64,000 nucleotides of DNA from Parapontixanthobacter sp963736595 (GCA_963736595.1 CAVTPG010000002.1:310001-374000); one strand, 5' to 3'. Shown: positions 1-9,012, numbered from the stretch's first letter. The notes: generated from the sequence alone by a model not told the origin. A program made the numbers and translations.

Positions 1-1
1 G

Positions 2-319
2 AAACCGCGCGATGCAATGCTGGCAACCGATTTGGGCGGGGATGGTCCGCTGATGGTGTTAAGCGTGGAGGAGCCAATCGGCGAATATCGTAGAGGCGAT
101 CAACTTTGGCTGCGGCAGTTGGATCCGGCTGATGCGGCGCGCGCGATCAACCGCGATGTGCTGGTCCCGAAAAAAGCCGGGCGCTTTGCTTTCGGGCGCC
201 TGATCGATCGGCGCGATAACCTCGTTGGATTGCTGCCGCCAGGTCATGGCGAGAAACAAGTCGTGGTCGATGATCCGCCTTGGATTGGCGTTGCCGAAAT
301 GCTCGTGCGCGAACTTTAA
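2..319 (+). CDS. 3' part of an unidentified gene, possibly an S24/LexA-like C-terminal domain
   Basis: The frame is open to the left edge of the window, so the first in-frame ATG (17) need not be the start and the gene is partial. About 105 residues are visible. They contain a short beta-rich pattern, with a segment GDQLWLRQLDP, then VPKKAGRFAFGRLI, then VVVDDPPWIGVAEMLV at the end. This resembles the C-terminal half of S24-type repressor/peptidase proteins (a 'given to the promoter of access, value, cost' beta layout), but the N-terminal HTH and the catalytic Ser are outside the window or not recognisable. It runs convergent to secF, with about 120 bases between them that hold no feature I can name. 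The function is a weak inference. Confidence 0.4.
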   Translation, partial: KPRDAMLATDLGGDGPLMVLSVEEPIGEYRRGDQLWLRQLDPADAARAINRDVLVPKKAGRFAFGRLIDRRDNLVGLLPPGHGEKQVVVDDPPWIGVAEMLVREL

Positions 320-439
320 GCGCAATATCTTTGCGCAAATTGGGCGGTCCGAGTGCGAAGGCAGTTTCGACGCCGCTCTGACCCGCTCGACCCCCGCTCA
401 GTTACCCTAGACCCCTGCTCGGCGACGTTCTGCTCCGCG

Positions 440-1417
440 CTAGTTTTTGCCGCGCGCAATCCGGTCCTGTCGGTCGGCAACTGTCTCTTCCGGCACGAAA
501 CTGTTGGAATCCACACCCAGCCACAGGAGCAGCGGCGCGGCCATATAGACCGAGCTGTATGTACCGACGAACAGGCCCAATATGATCGCTGCGACTAGGC
601 CGAACAAGCTGGCCGGACCCATAAATAACAGCGGCAACAAGGCGACCAGAAGCGTCAGCGATGTCATCACTGTGCGGGCCAATGTCTCGTTCACCGACAG
701 GTCCAGCAGCTCGGGCAATTGCATCTTGCGATACTTCTTCAAATTCTCGCGGATGCGGTCATAAACCACGATCGTATCGTTTAGGGAATAGCCGATAATT
801 GCCAGAATTGCGGCGATAATTTGCAAGCTGAATTCGAGCTGGAACAGCGCAAACATCCCCAGTGTCAGCGACACGTCATGGAACAAAGCGAACAAGGCCC
901 CCACCCCAAATTGCCACTCGAACCGCACCCAGATATAGATCGCCACGGCCAACATTGCAGCCAGCAAAGCATAGACAGCGCTCTCGCGAAATTCGCCGGA
1001 TACTTTGCCCGAAACCGTATCGCGGCCGTCAAGTTGGAAGTCGGAAAACTCGGATTGCAGGCTTTGCGTGATCTCTTCCGCAATGCGGTCTGCCGCTTCC
1101 TTGTCGCCCGTCACATCGTCCGGCAGGCGCACGCGGATCGACACTTGGTTGGCTTCACCGAACCGCTGCACCAGCGGCTCGCCATAACCCAATGCGCCGA
1201 CATTCTCCCGCAATTCGGGGATCGGTGCGGTGTCGCTTTCCGTGAATGACGCGCGAATTTCCTGACCACCGGCAAAATCCACGCCGTAGTTCAAACCTTG
1301 TGTAAACACCAAGGCCCAGCTGGCGATGATCAGCACGATGCTGAGTACAAAGAACGGTATCCGCAGTTTCAAGAACGGAATGTTCGTGTCTTCAGGGACG
1401 AGTTTGAGAAGTCGCAT
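440..1417 (-). CDS. secF: Protein translocase subunit SecF
   Basis: SecF pairs with SecD in the inner membrane and uses the proton gradient to help pull exported proteins through SecYEG. The 325-residue product has the expected layout: a first membrane helix near residues 20-40, the family signature GLNYGVDFAGGQEI just after it, a periplasmic P4 domain, and five more membrane helices in the C-terminal half including SLNDTIVVYDRIREN, the conserved SecF motif. Length is normal for the family. It follows secD by 12 bases on the same strand, as in most bacteria, so yajC-secD-secF is one operon. The C-terminal tail is charged (VADRQDRIARGKN). Confidence 0.97.
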   Translation of the reverse strand: MRLLKLVPEDTNIPFLKLRIPFFVLSIVLIIASWALVFTQGLNYGVDFAGGQEIRASFTESDTAPIPELRENVGALGYGEPLVQRFGEANQVSIRVRLPDDVTGDKEAADRIAEEITQSLQSEFSDFQLDGRDTVSGKVSGEFRESAVYALLAAMLAVAIYIWVRFEWQFGVGALFALFHDVSLTLGMFALFQLEFSLQIIAAILAIIGYSLNDTIVVYDRIRENLKKYRKMQLPELLDLSVNETLARTVMTSLTLLVALLPLLFMGPASLFGLVAAIILGLFVGTYSSVYMAAPLLLWLGVDSNSFVPEETVADRQDRIARGKN

Positions 1418-1429
1418 CGGTCTGTCCCC

Positions 1430-3025
1430 TTAAATGTTGATGTCGCTGGGCCGCGACGAACGTAGCCAGCCGGCCACCCACATCCGCGTCAAAATTACGG
1501 CCGTAAAGACGGATGTGAACAGCCCGATGATTAGCACGACTGCGAAGCCTCTGATCGGGCCGGAACCGAACATAAAGAGCAGCACGCCCGCTATGAAATT
1601 GGTAATGTTCGCATCGTAAATGGCGCGGCTCGCTTCCCTGTAGCCGTTCTCGACCGCAGCAACCACCCGTCGCCCACGTTTGCGCTCCTCGCGGATGCGC
1701 TCGTTAATCAGCACATTGGCATCGACCGCCGCGCCGATCGTCAGCACGAAACCGGCGATGCCCGGCAAAGTCAGCGTGGTGTTGAGCGCGGCCATAATTC
1801 CCAGCAACATCAGAATGTTGACGACCAAAGCTATCGTCGCATAGATGCCGAACCGGCCATATGTCGCGATCATCAGCACGACAACAGCGATCGAGCCGAT
1901 CATCATGGCGATCATGCCCTTGCGGATTGAGTCGGCTCCCAAATCCGGCCCGACCGTGCGCTCTTCGATGATCGAGAGATCGACCGGCAATGCACCGGAC
2001 CGCAAGGAAATGGCGAGGCGATTGGCGCTCTCAACCGTGAAATTGCCGGAGATTTGCGCGCTGCCGCCAAGGATCGGCTCGTTAATATTCGGCGCGGACA
2101 ACACGCGGCCATCCAGAATGATAGCAAATGGCTTGTTGACGTTTTCCGAAGTCAGCTTGCCGAAGCGCGCCGCGCCTTGCTGATCGAACTGGATCGAAAC
2201 GACCGGGACATTATCTTGGTCGAAAGTCTGTTGCGCGCCGACCAGATTGTCGCCGCGAATGCCGCCAAGCCGCCGGACAGCGACGGATTCGCCCGCAAAT
2301 GGCGAGTCATCAACATAGGCAAAAATCTGCGAGCCGGGAGGCGCAACGCCGGCCTGCACATCGGCAGAATTGGCATTCTCATCGACCAATTTAAATTCGA
2401 GTTGGGCGGTTTCGCCGAGCAGCGCTTTCAATTCGTCCGGGTCTTGCAGGCCGGGAACCTGAACCACGATGCGGGTATCGCCCTGACGGATAATCGTCGG
2501 CTCGCGTGTGCCCAGTTCATCGATCCGTTTGCGCACGACTTCGACCGCGCTTTCCATCGCCTGCTGGATCGCGGCATCGACGCCTTCGCTGGTCGGCGTC
2601 AAAATAAAGCGGTTTTGATCGACGACTTGCAAATCCCAGTCGCGGGTCAGCCCGGTACCATTTAACGATGGCAGCAACGCTTCGCGCGCCCGGTCCACAT
2701 CGCTCATGTCATCAAGCAGGAAACGCAGTCGATCGCCTTGCGTCGAGACATCACCAATGCGGATGCGCGGCTCTGCCTGACGCATCAGCGTACGGACAGT
2801 TTCTTCCATATTTTCAAGACGTTGCGAGGTAACTTCGCCGGGTTCGGCTTCGAGCAGCAAATGGCTACCACCGGCCAAATCGAGCCCTAAATTGACGGTT
2901 GGATCGGGCAACGCATCGGGCCAGTCCTGATTGCCGAGCAAGGCGATCGAGGGCATTGCGGCAAACATGGCAAGCGCCGCCAAGCCCCATAGCCAGACTT
3001 TTTTCCATATCGGAAATTCGAGCAT
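1430..3025 (-). CDS. secD: Protein translocase subunit SecD
   Basis: SecD is the larger half of the SecDF export motor. The 531-residue protein starts with a membrane helix, then the hallmark NLGLDLAGGSHLLLE, a large periplasmic P1 domain (about residues 60-340), and a block of membrane helices from about residue 360 with the motif IGAAVDANVLINERIREE, where the conserved Asp and Arg are thought to carry protons. Length fits the alphaproteobacterial form. It lies 40 bases after yajC and 12 bases before secF, so the three are probably transcribed together from a promoter upstream of yajC. Confidence 0.97.
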   Translation of the reverse strand: MLEFPIWKKVWLWGLAALAMFAAMPSIALLGNQDWPDALPDPTVNLGLDLAGGSHLLLEAEPGEVTSQRLENMEETVRTLMRQAEPRIRIGDVSTQGDRLRFLLDDMSDVDRAREALLPSLNGTGLTRDWDLQVVDQNRFILTPTSEGVDAAIQQAMESAVEVVRKRIDELGTREPTIIRQGDTRIVVQVPGLQDPDELKALLGETAQLEFKLVDENANSADVQAGVAPPGSQIFAYVDDSPFAGESVAVRRLGGIRGDNLVGAQQTFDQDNVPVVSIQFDQQGAARFGKLTSENVNKPFAIILDGRVLSAPNINEPILGGSAQISGNFTVESANRLAISLRSGALPVDLSIIEERTVGPDLGADSIRKGMIAMMIGSIAVVVLMIATYGRFGIYATIALVVNILMLLGIMAALNTTLTLPGIAGFVLTIGAAVDANVLINERIREERKRGRRVVAAVENGYREASRAIYDANITNFIAGVLLFMFGSGPIRGFAVVLIIGLFTSVFTAVILTRMWVAGWLRSSRPSDINI

Positions 3026-3065
3026 CGTTAGATCCTAAAACGCATCTGGTGGACCGGAAAGCCGG

Positions 3066-3386
3066 TCAGTCGTTCGACTTGGCTTTGCCAGCCGGAGGAA
3101 TGACATCGCCGATCGTGGTCTTGACCGCTTTGACGCGGACCCCCTGTGCCAGCTCCAATTCGGCATAGTCGTCATCGACTTTCACGACCTTACCGACAAG
3201 GCCGCCAGCGGTGACGACTTGATCGCCCTTTTTCAGGCCGGAGACTTTTTCGGCATGAGCCTTTTGCTGACGCATTTGCGGGCGAATGATAAGGAACCAG
3301 AAGATCGCGATCATGCCGATAATCGGCACCCACTGGATCCATCCCGGCGGTGTAGCGCCCCCGGCAGCGGCAATCATGTGAAGCAT
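3066..3386 (-). CDS. yajC: Preprotein translocase accessory subunit YajC
   Basis: YajC is a small single-helix membrane protein that associates with SecDF. The 106-residue product has a hydrophobic stretch around residues 18-36 (WVPIIGMIAIFWFLIIRPQ) followed by the family signature IIRPQMRQQKAHAEK and a small beta domain with KGDQVVTAGGLVGKV. It is the first gene of the yajC-secD-secF operon. The 243 bases upstream, before tRNA-Pro, probably hold the promoter, but I cannot point to convincing -35/-10 boxes. Confidence 0.95.
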   Translation of the reverse strand: MLHMIAAAGGATPPGWIQWVPIIGMIAIFWFLIIRPQMRQQKAHAEKVSGLKKGDQVVTAGGLVGKVVKVDDDYAELELAQGVRVKAVKTTIGDVIPPAGKAKSND

Positions 3387-3629
3387 CGTAATTCCCTGTC
3401 CAAAGTCAAATCGTCACGCGATATTCGCGCGCCGCAGCTCTTTTATAGCAAGCTACTCGCGGTTGCTGCGAATTGGGATGCGCGCCTAGCAGCAAAGTTC
3501 AACGGGAGCAACGCAACTTCGTGTCAGACCGTATACGCGACTTCGTGCTCGTCACGTGTCGCCGATGTGCAGACCATGTGGCGCTTGCAAAGCATTTTTA
3601 CGCGCCCTATAGCGCCGCCTCCACTGGAA

Positions 3630-3706
3630 CGGGACGTAGCGCAGCCTGGTAGCGCATCACACTGGGGGTGTGGGGGTCGGAGGTTCGAATCCTCTCGTCC
3701 CGACCA
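3630..3706 (+). tRNA. tRNA-Pro (anticodon GGG)
   Basis: This is a 77-base cloverleaf. The acceptor stem CGGGACG pairs perfectly with CGTCCCG, the D arm is GCGC...GCGC with GCCTGGTA, the anticodon loop is CTGGGGG with anticodon GGG, and the T arm is GGAGG TTCGAAT CCTCT. CCA is encoded. It decodes CCC and CCU. It stands alone between the divergent yajC operon and a convergent hypothetical gene. Confidence 0.96.
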
Positions 3707-3740
3707 GTGGCTTCTTCAAGCTATGGGAAAGTTTGGCCGA

Positions 3741-4205
3741 TCAGCCGGGGCTGTCGTTGCGCGTTGGCCTGGACGATCGATCATTATCTGCTCCTGACAG
3801 AGCGGCCCATACGGCAACTGCCGTAACCTGCGCGACCAGTCCAATCGCAACCGGACTTCCCGCAGTGACTGAAGTCGCCGCGCCGTCAAGCCAGCCAGCG
3901 CCCGGGCAAGTGCCTTCATACCAGTCGAGCCATTCCGCCCAATCATACAGGCGCTCGTCGCTGGCCTCGCGATAAGTCTGGCCGACATATTTCCAGTCTT
4001 GCGGATCGTTTTCGGCTTCGATCCAGTCGCGATATTCCGGCACGATACGCTCGCAATCCCACAGTCGGGGCGGCTCCAGACCATCGGCGGGTTGCTGCCA
4101 TACGACAACGCCATCACCTTGTTCTGCCGTTTGCGCAATCGCTACCGCGCCCAGACATGAGGCCGCGACGAAAGTTGCAGCGACAGCATTCTTTACAAAC
4201 TTCAT
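3741..4205 (-). CDS. Secreted hypothetical protein
   Basis: I do not recognise a family. The start at 4205 is chosen because it gives a clean signal peptide (MKFVKNAVAATFVAASCLGAVAIAQ, cleavage likely after AIAQ) and the ORF's longer N-terminus would bury it. The mature part is acidic and Trp/Tyr-rich (DWIEAENDPQDWKYVGQ and YDWAEWLDWYEGTC), with two Cys residues that could pair, and then a hydrophobic, Gly/Ala-rich segment near the C-terminus that could be a membrane helix. The product is probably periplasmic or membrane-anchored. It is divergent from the CitE-like gene, and its 3' end faces tRNA-Pro. Confidence 0.65.
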   Translation of the reverse strand: MKFVKNAVAATFVAASCLGAVAIAQTAEQGDGVVVWQQPADGLEPPRLWDCERIVPEYRDWIEAENDPQDWKYVGQTYREASDERLYDWAEWLDWYEGTCPGAGWLDGAATSVTAGSPVAIGLVAQVTAVAVWAALSGADNDRSSRPTRNDSPG

Positions 4206-4359
4206 CACTATCGCCTTTCCGTTTCGACCGCTGATATCCAACAAGATGGCAGCATCATGGTTAATTCTTGTAAATTATGGCCTTGCCCTTGTCCATACCG
4301 CGATAGTTTGCTTGAGGTGATGCCTGACATCCTGTCGGAATCTGAGGAGCGTAGTAACA

Positions 4360-5229
4360 ATGCCAGCAATGCGATCATGGTTATTTGCACCCGGTGACAG
4401 CGACAAGAAAATGCTGAAAGCCGCCGACGGTGAAGCGGATATCGTTATCCTCGATCTGGAAGATTCTGTCGCAATTTCCGAAAAAGCCAAAGCGCGCGAC
4501 ATGGTGGGCAAATTTCTCAACTCGCGCAGCGATACGGCTCGGTTATGGGTCAGGATCAATCCGCTGGATGGTAAATTTGCGTTAGCCGATCTGGCCGCAA
4601 TCATCGACGCGCGGCCCGGCGGGATCATGCTACCCAAAGCCAATGGCCGGGAGGATGTAGAGGCGCTGGACAAATATCTGTCGGCGCTGGAAGTCAAAGC
4701 GGACATTGCGATAGGCTCGACCCAAGTAATCGCGCTGGTCACCGAAACGGCGGCGGCCATGTTTACAACCGGAGATTATAGTGGATCGCCGCGCGTCATC
4801 GCGATGAGCTGGGGCGCGGAAGATCTATCCGATGCTTTGGGCGCGCGCGACAATGCCGGCGAGGATGGTGCTTACCTGCCAACTTATGAACTGGCTCGCA
4901 GCCTGTGTCTGCTCGGCGCAAAATCGGCCAGCGTCTTGGCGATCGAAACGGTGCAACCCGATTTTCGCGATACCGACGGTTTGAAGGTGCGGGCAGAGCA
5001 GATGTGGCGCGCCGGATTTGACGGAATGCTGGCCATCCATCCAGCACAAGTGCCAATTATCAACGAAGCCTTCACGCCGGGTGAAGGCGAATTGGCCGAA
5101 GCCCAGGAAATCGTCGATTTGTTTGCGGCCAATCCCGGCGCAGGGACACTTGGATATCATGGCAAGATGCTCGACCGGCCGCATCTAGATCGTGCGCGCC
5201 ATCTGCTTGGGCTCGTAATAGATACATAA
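4360..5229 (+). CDS. CoA ester lyase of the CitE / HpcH-HpaI aldolase family
   Basis: The 289-residue protein is a TIM-barrel lyase of the CitE-like group, which cleaves or forms C-C bonds in CoA thioesters such as malyl-, citramalyl- or citryl-CoA. The N-terminus MRSWLFAPGDSDKKMLKA and DIVILDLEDSVA are typical: the Asp/Glu pair in LDLEDSV and the later Glu (ITETAAA-type region, here VTETAAAMF) and Asp (SWGAEDLSDAL) are the expected Mg2+ ligands. The segment LAIHPAQVPIINEAFTP is also characteristic. No citrate lyase alpha or gamma subunit is nearby, so it is not fermentative citrate lyase. The exact substrate cannot be told from sequence alone. Confidence 0.88.
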   Translation: MPAMRSWLFAPGDSDKKMLKAADGEADIVILDLEDSVAISEKAKARDMVGKFLNSRSDTARLWVRINPLDGKFALADLAAIIDARPGGIMLPKANGREDVEALDKYLSALEVKADIAIGSTQVIALVTETAAAMFTTGDYSGSPRVIAMSWGAEDLSDALGARDNAGEDGAYLPTYELARSLCLLGAKSASVLAIETVQPDFRDTDGLKVRAEQMWRAGFDGMLAIHPAQVPIINEAFTPGEGELAEAQEIVDLFAANPGAGTLGYHGKMLDRPHLDRARHLLGLVIDT

Positions 5230-5295
5230 TCCACGCAGATTTTCCTACACTAACCGATTTGGTTATGCCGCGCTCCTTTGGATAGGAGCAAGCAC

Positions 5296-5706
5296 ATGGG
5301 TATTATCGAAAACATCATCGGACCACTCGCCTCGATCATCGACAAGATCATTCCAGACAAGGAAGAACGCGCAAAAGCCAAGCTGCGCTTAATTGAGATG
5401 CAGGGCACACAGGAATTGAAAACGATCGAAACACGGCTGGGTGCGATTATCGCCGAAGCCAACTCGCGCGATCCGTGGACCAGTCGGGCGCGCCCCAGCT
5501 TTCTTTATGTCATGTATGTGATCATTCTCGCAGCCTTGCCGATGGGCCTGCTGGCCGCCTTTGACGCCGATATGGCGCAGGGCATCGCACGCGGGATGAA
5601 CACCTATCTCTCCGGATTGCCGGAGCCGCTCTATGCTTTGTTCGGAACGGGCTATCTTGGTTACACCGCCGCGCGTCAGTGGGGCAAAATAAAAGGCGTC
5701 GAATAA
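5296..5706 (+). CDS. Holin of the GTA 3TM family
   Basis: The 136-residue product starts MGIIENIIGPLASIIDKIIPDKEER, then has a charged amphipathic helix (EERAKAKLRLIEMQGTQELKTIE), the segment SRDPWTSRARPSFLY and two or three hydrophobic stretches ending in GTGYLGYTAARQWGKIKG. This is the layout of the three-TM holin family described with alphaproteobacterial gene transfer agents, where the holin permeabilises the inner membrane for release. The start at 5296 is chosen over 5278 because an AGGAG-like ribosome site sits 7-10 bases before it. No capsid, portal, tail or endolysin gene is visible around it; the next gene is aroQ, 47 bases on. Confidence 0.8.
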   Translation: MGIIENIIGPLASIIDKIIPDKEERAKAKLRLIEMQGTQELKTIETRLGAIIAEANSRDPWTSRARPSFLYVMYVIILAALPMGLLAAFDADMAQGIARGMNTYLSGLPEPLYALFGTGYLGYTAARQWGKIKGVE

Positions 5707-5753
5707 GCGAACTGTCTAGGCATGGCCCCGCTCGCTGCGCTATGGCCGGGGTC

Positions 5754-6200
5754 ATGCCAGACAATACCGCCACGCTCGTCTATGTCCTGAACGGACCGAA
5801 CCTCAATCTGCTGGGAATGCGCGAGCCGGAGATCTACGGCCATGACACGCTTGATGACATTGCCGATATGCTGGACGATCGCGCACGGGAATTGGGTTTG
5901 CAGATCGATATGCGTCAATCCAATCACGAAGGCCATCTGGTCGATTGGCTGCATGAAGCGCAGGCCAATTCTGCCAAGGCCGTGCTGCTGAACGCCGCCG
6001 CTTACACGCACACTTCCATTGCACTGCTCGATGCGATCAAGGCGATCACCACACCGGTAATCGAAGTCCATCTGTCAGACCCCACGACGCGTGAGCCGTT
6101 CCGTCACCATTCGTATGTAGGCATGGGCGCGATCCAGACCGTGCAGGGGCTCGGCTCGCAAAGCTACGTACAGGCGCTGGAAGCCGCAGCGAAGCTATAA
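5754..6200 (+). CDS. aroQ: 3-dehydroquinate dehydratase, type II
   Basis: AroQ converts 3-dehydroquinate to 3-dehydroshikimate, the third step of the shikimate pathway. The start at 5754 gives a 148-residue protein, normal for type II enzymes. Motifs seen are VLNGPNLNLLGMREPEIYG, with the catalytic Arg and Tyr, SNHEGHLVDWLHEA, LNAAAYTHTSIALLDAI and EVHLSDPTTREPFRHHSYVG, with the catalytic His. It is followed by accB and accC on the same strand; aroQ-accB-accC is a common arrangement in alphaproteobacteria. Confidence 0.96.
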   Translation: MPDNTATLVYVLNGPNLNLLGMREPEIYGHDTLDDIADMLDDRARELGLQIDMRQSNHEGHLVDWLHEAQANSAKAVLLNAAAYTHTSIALLDAIKAITTPVIEVHLSDPTTREPFRHHSYVGMGAIQTVQGLGSQSYVQALEAAAKL

Positions 6201-6284
6201 TCTTGCGCATCGCCGACGCCCACCCCTTGCCAGCCAGCCCGCCCCCGCGCATATGGGCGGCATATAACAATCCAAGGGGCGTTC

Positions 6285-6773
6285 ATGGCCGAGACCAAAG
6301 GCAGCTCCGGGCGTAAATCCGGAATGAATATCGATACGGCGCTGGTGCGCGAGCTGGCAGAAATGTTGGCCGACACAGGGCTTAGCGAGATCGAAGTCGA
6401 GGATGGCGAGCAGAAAATCCGCGTTGCGCGCGGCGGTGTCTCGGTAGCGAGTATGGCAGCGCCGATGGCGGCTCCCGCAGCAACGGCAACCATTCCCGCA
6501 CAATCGGATTCTGCAGCGGCAGCAGCAGCACCTGCCGACGTAAAAGCACTGAAATCGCCGATGGTGGGCACGGTCTATCTCGCGCCCGAACCCGATGCAC
6601 CCGATTTCATGAAAGTAGGCGACAAGGTCAGCGCAGGCGACACGCTGCTGATTATCGAGGCGATGAAGGTGATGAACCCGATTACCGCCGACAAGTCAGG
6701 CACCGTGACACAAATTCTGGTCGAGAATGCGCAGCCGGTCGAATTCGATCAGCCGCTCGTCGTTATCGGATAA
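6285..6773 (+). CDS. accB: Biotin carboxyl carrier protein of acetyl-CoA carboxylase
   Basis: AccB carries biotin between the carboxylase (AccC) and the carboxyltransferase of acetyl-CoA carboxylase, the first committed step of fatty acid synthesis. The 162-residue protein has an N-terminal part, an Ala/Pro-rich hinge (about residues 55-85), and a C-terminal biotinyl domain. The biotinylated Lys is K128 in IIEAMKVMNPI, and SPMVGTVYLAPEP is the typical start of the domain. It precedes accC by 7 bases. Confidence 0.97.
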   Translation: MAETKGSSGRKSGMNIDTALVRELAEMLADTGLSEIEVEDGEQKIRVARGGVSVASMAAPMAAPAATATIPAQSDSAAAAAAPADVKALKSPMVGTVYLAPEPDAPDFMKVGDKVSAGDTLLIIEAMKVMNPITADKSGTVTQILVENAQPVEFDQPLVVIG

Positions 6774-6780
6774 GCTTGCG

Positions 6781-8130
6781 ATGGCCATTACACGCATCCT
6801 GATCGCCAATCGCGGTGAAATCGCTTTACGCATTCATCGTGCGGCGCATGAAATGGGTATCGAGACGGTAGCGGTCCATTCTACTGCCGATGCCGATGCC
6901 ATGCACGTGCGCCTTGCTGACCACGCGGTTTGCATCGGCCCGCCTCCGGCGACCGACAGCTATCTCAACGTCGCAGCGATCATCGCGGCAGCCGAAATCG
7001 CGCATTGCGACGCCATTCATCCCGGCTACGGCTTTCTGTCCGAAAATGCGAAATTTGCCGAGATTGTCGAAACGCACGACATTGCGTGGATTGGACCCAA
7101 GCCCGAACACATCCGCACGATGGGCGACAAGGTTGCAGCGAAAAAGACGGCTGGCGAGCTGGGTCTGCCACTTGTCCCTGGCTCGGCTGGCGCAGTTAGC
7201 GATCCGGTCGAAGGCGCGAAAATCGCCGAGGAAATTGGCTATCCGGTGATTATCAAAGCGGCGAGCGGCGGCGGCGGGCGCGGCATGAAAGTTTGCGAAA
7301 GCCCCGACACGTTGCAGAGCCTGATGCAACAGGCCGGAAACGAGGCCAAAGCGGCCTTTGGCGATGCCACCGTCTATATCGAGAAATATCTCGGCAATCC
7401 GCGTCACATCGAATTTCAGGTGTTCGGCGATGGCAACGGCAATGCAATCCATCTGGGCGAGCGCGACTGCTCTTTGCAACGCCGCCATCAAAAAGTGCTG
7501 GAAGAAGCACCCTCGCCAGTCATCTCCGCTGATGAACGCGACCGGATGGGCGACATCGTATCCAAGGCGATGGCCGATATGAGCTATCGCGGTGCGGGCA
7601 CCATCGAATTTTTGTGGGAAGACGGTGAATTCTACTTCATCGAGATGAACACCCGCCTGCAAGTCGAGCATCCCGTGACCGAGATGATTACCGGCATTGA
7701 CCTCGTGCGCGAACAAATCCGTATCGCGGCCGGCAAGCCCTTGTCGGTGACGCAGGACGAGATCGAATTTCACGGCCATGCAATCGAATGCCGCATCAAC
7801 GCCGAAGATCCTTTCACCTTCGCGCCCTCGCCCGGAAAAGTGACCGCCTATCACGCAGCAGGCGGAATGCACGTTCGCGTGGATAGCGGCCTGTATGCGG
7901 GCTATTCGATCCCGCCCTATTACGACAGCATGATTGCCAAATTAATCGTTTATGGCCGCAATCGCGACAAGTGCATCATGCGTCTGCGCCGTGCACTGGA
8001 AGAGATGGTGGTCGAAGGCGTGAAGACGTCCCTGCCACTGCATCAGGAGCTGCTAAAACAGCCCGACGTCCTAAGCGGCGACTATAGCATCAAGTGGCTG
8101 GAAGAATGGCTGGCAAAACGCGACGAGTGA
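6781..8130 (+). CDS. accC: Acetyl-CoA carboxylase, biotin carboxylase subunit
   Basis: AccC carboxylates the biotin on AccB using ATP and bicarbonate. The 449-residue length is standard. It starts MAITRILIANRGEIALRIHRAA at 6781; the longer upstream reading runs into accB and is rejected. Motifs in order are HPGYGFLSENAKFAE, the glycine-rich ATP-grasp loop KAASGGGGRGMKV (about residue 160), ERDCSLQRRHQKVLEE, EFLWEDGEFYFIEMNTRLQVEHPVTE with metal ligands, and the C-terminal biotin carboxylase domain (HAIECRINAEDP...). Confidence 0.98.
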   Translation: MAITRILIANRGEIALRIHRAAHEMGIETVAVHSTADADAMHVRLADHAVCIGPPPATDSYLNVAAIIAAAEIAHCDAIHPGYGFLSENAKFAEIVETHDIAWIGPKPEHIRTMGDKVAAKKTAGELGLPLVPGSAGAVSDPVEGAKIAEEIGYPVIIKAASGGGGRGMKVCESPDTLQSLMQQAGNEAKAAFGDATVYIEKYLGNPRHIEFQVFGDGNGNAIHLGERDCSLQRRHQKVLEEAPSPVISADERDRMGDIVSKAMADMSYRGAGTIEFLWEDGEFYFIEMNTRLQVEHPVTEMITGIDLVREQIRIAAGKPLSVTQDEIEFHGHAIECRINAEDPFTFAPSPGKVTAYHAAGGMHVRVDSGLYAGYSIPPYYDSMIAKLIVYGRNRDKCIMRLRRALEEMVVEGVKTSLPLHQELLKQPDVLSGDYSIKWLEEWLAKRDE

Positions 8131-8334
8131 TTCGTGCGCGTTAATCACTTGCATTAACTATAAGTCGCAAATTCGTTGCGCAATCGCAATGGGCGGCTTT
8201 CCTAGCGCCTTGTAGTTTTGCGTAATATTTCAGTGCCTTCTAAAGTCGGTCCCGAAGTGAGACATCGCTGAAAATCGTCACCCGGTTTGTGAAATCCGCT
8301 TTATTGTAATGGCAGATTTACCAAGGGGGATCCG

Positions 8335-9012
8335 ATGAAATATCTTAGCTCGACACTGGCTTTACTCGCTGCTTCTACAGTCATCTGCACATCGGCGTCT
8401 GCCGCTGAAATCGTGTACAATGTTTCCGACTTTACCGGCGGCAAGCACGGGTTGTGGACCAACAAGTCCGATGAAGGCGCGGATCGTTACTATTCGATCG
8501 AAGATGGCACGACGTTCACAGTCGATACCGATACCATGACTGCGGTTCTTGCTGGAACGGCTAAAAACGCATCGGGTACGATTGCAGTCCTCGATCTGAC
8601 ATTTGGCGGGTTTCTCGAAAACCTGAACGGAACGAGCTTCACGTACAAAAAAGAAAACGGCGTTTCTTATAATGCAGCGACCGATTCGCCGGACATCGAC
8701 TTTTACAGCACGGCGACCGGGACGATCACGGTCGGCGGCAACACTTTTGCACTCAATTCTACCAACCCGTTTGCCGGCGGGCATCTGTTCCAGATCGGCA
8801 CCGGTGCGAACGCCAAAAGCGTCACCGATTTCGGCGCGTCTTCCTGGCTTATCGTCGATGGCCAACAGTCGCATTGGGACATTAATGTGCAGCTGAGCGC
8901 GGCAGTTCCGGAACCTGCGACATGGGCGATGCTGCTATTCGGCTTTTTCGCAGTGGGCGGCATGATGCGCTCGCAAAAATACCGGCAGGAAATCAAGCTC
9001 AACTTCGCCTGA
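8335..9012 (+). CDS. PEP-CTERM sorted secreted protein
   Basis: This 225-residue protein has an N-terminal signal peptide (MKYLSSTLALLAASTVICTSASAAE) and a C-terminal sorting tail. The tail has the motif VPEPATWAMLLFGFFAVGGMM followed by basic residues, the PEP-CTERM signal recognised by exosortase in sphingomonads. The middle is beta-rich, with many Thr/Ser/Gly and no catalytic motif I can name. Such proteins are typically processed by exosortase and exported to the envelope or extracellular matrix; none of the exosortase or EPS genes is in this window. A strong hairpin terminator follows. Confidence 0.88.
   Translation: MKYLSSTLALLAASTVICTSASAAEIVYNVSDFTGGKHGLWTNKSDEGADRYYSIEDGTTFTVDTDTMTAVLAGTAKNASGTIAVLDLTFGGFLENLNGTSFTYKKENGVSYNAATDSPDIDFYSTATGTITVGGNTFALNSTNPFAGGHLFQIGTGANAKSVTDFGASSWLIVDGQQSHWDINVQLSAAVPEPATWAMLLFGFFAVGGMMRSQKYRQEIKLNFA

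Noticed and set aside
5296..5706. Prophage around the holin
   Set aside because: No other phage gene within reach; both neighbours are metabolic genes.
6826..7872. Long minus-strand ORF of 348 residues opposite accC
   Set aside because: It lies wholly within accC, whose codon pattern and motifs are complete; the antisense reading has no family motif and no ribosome site.
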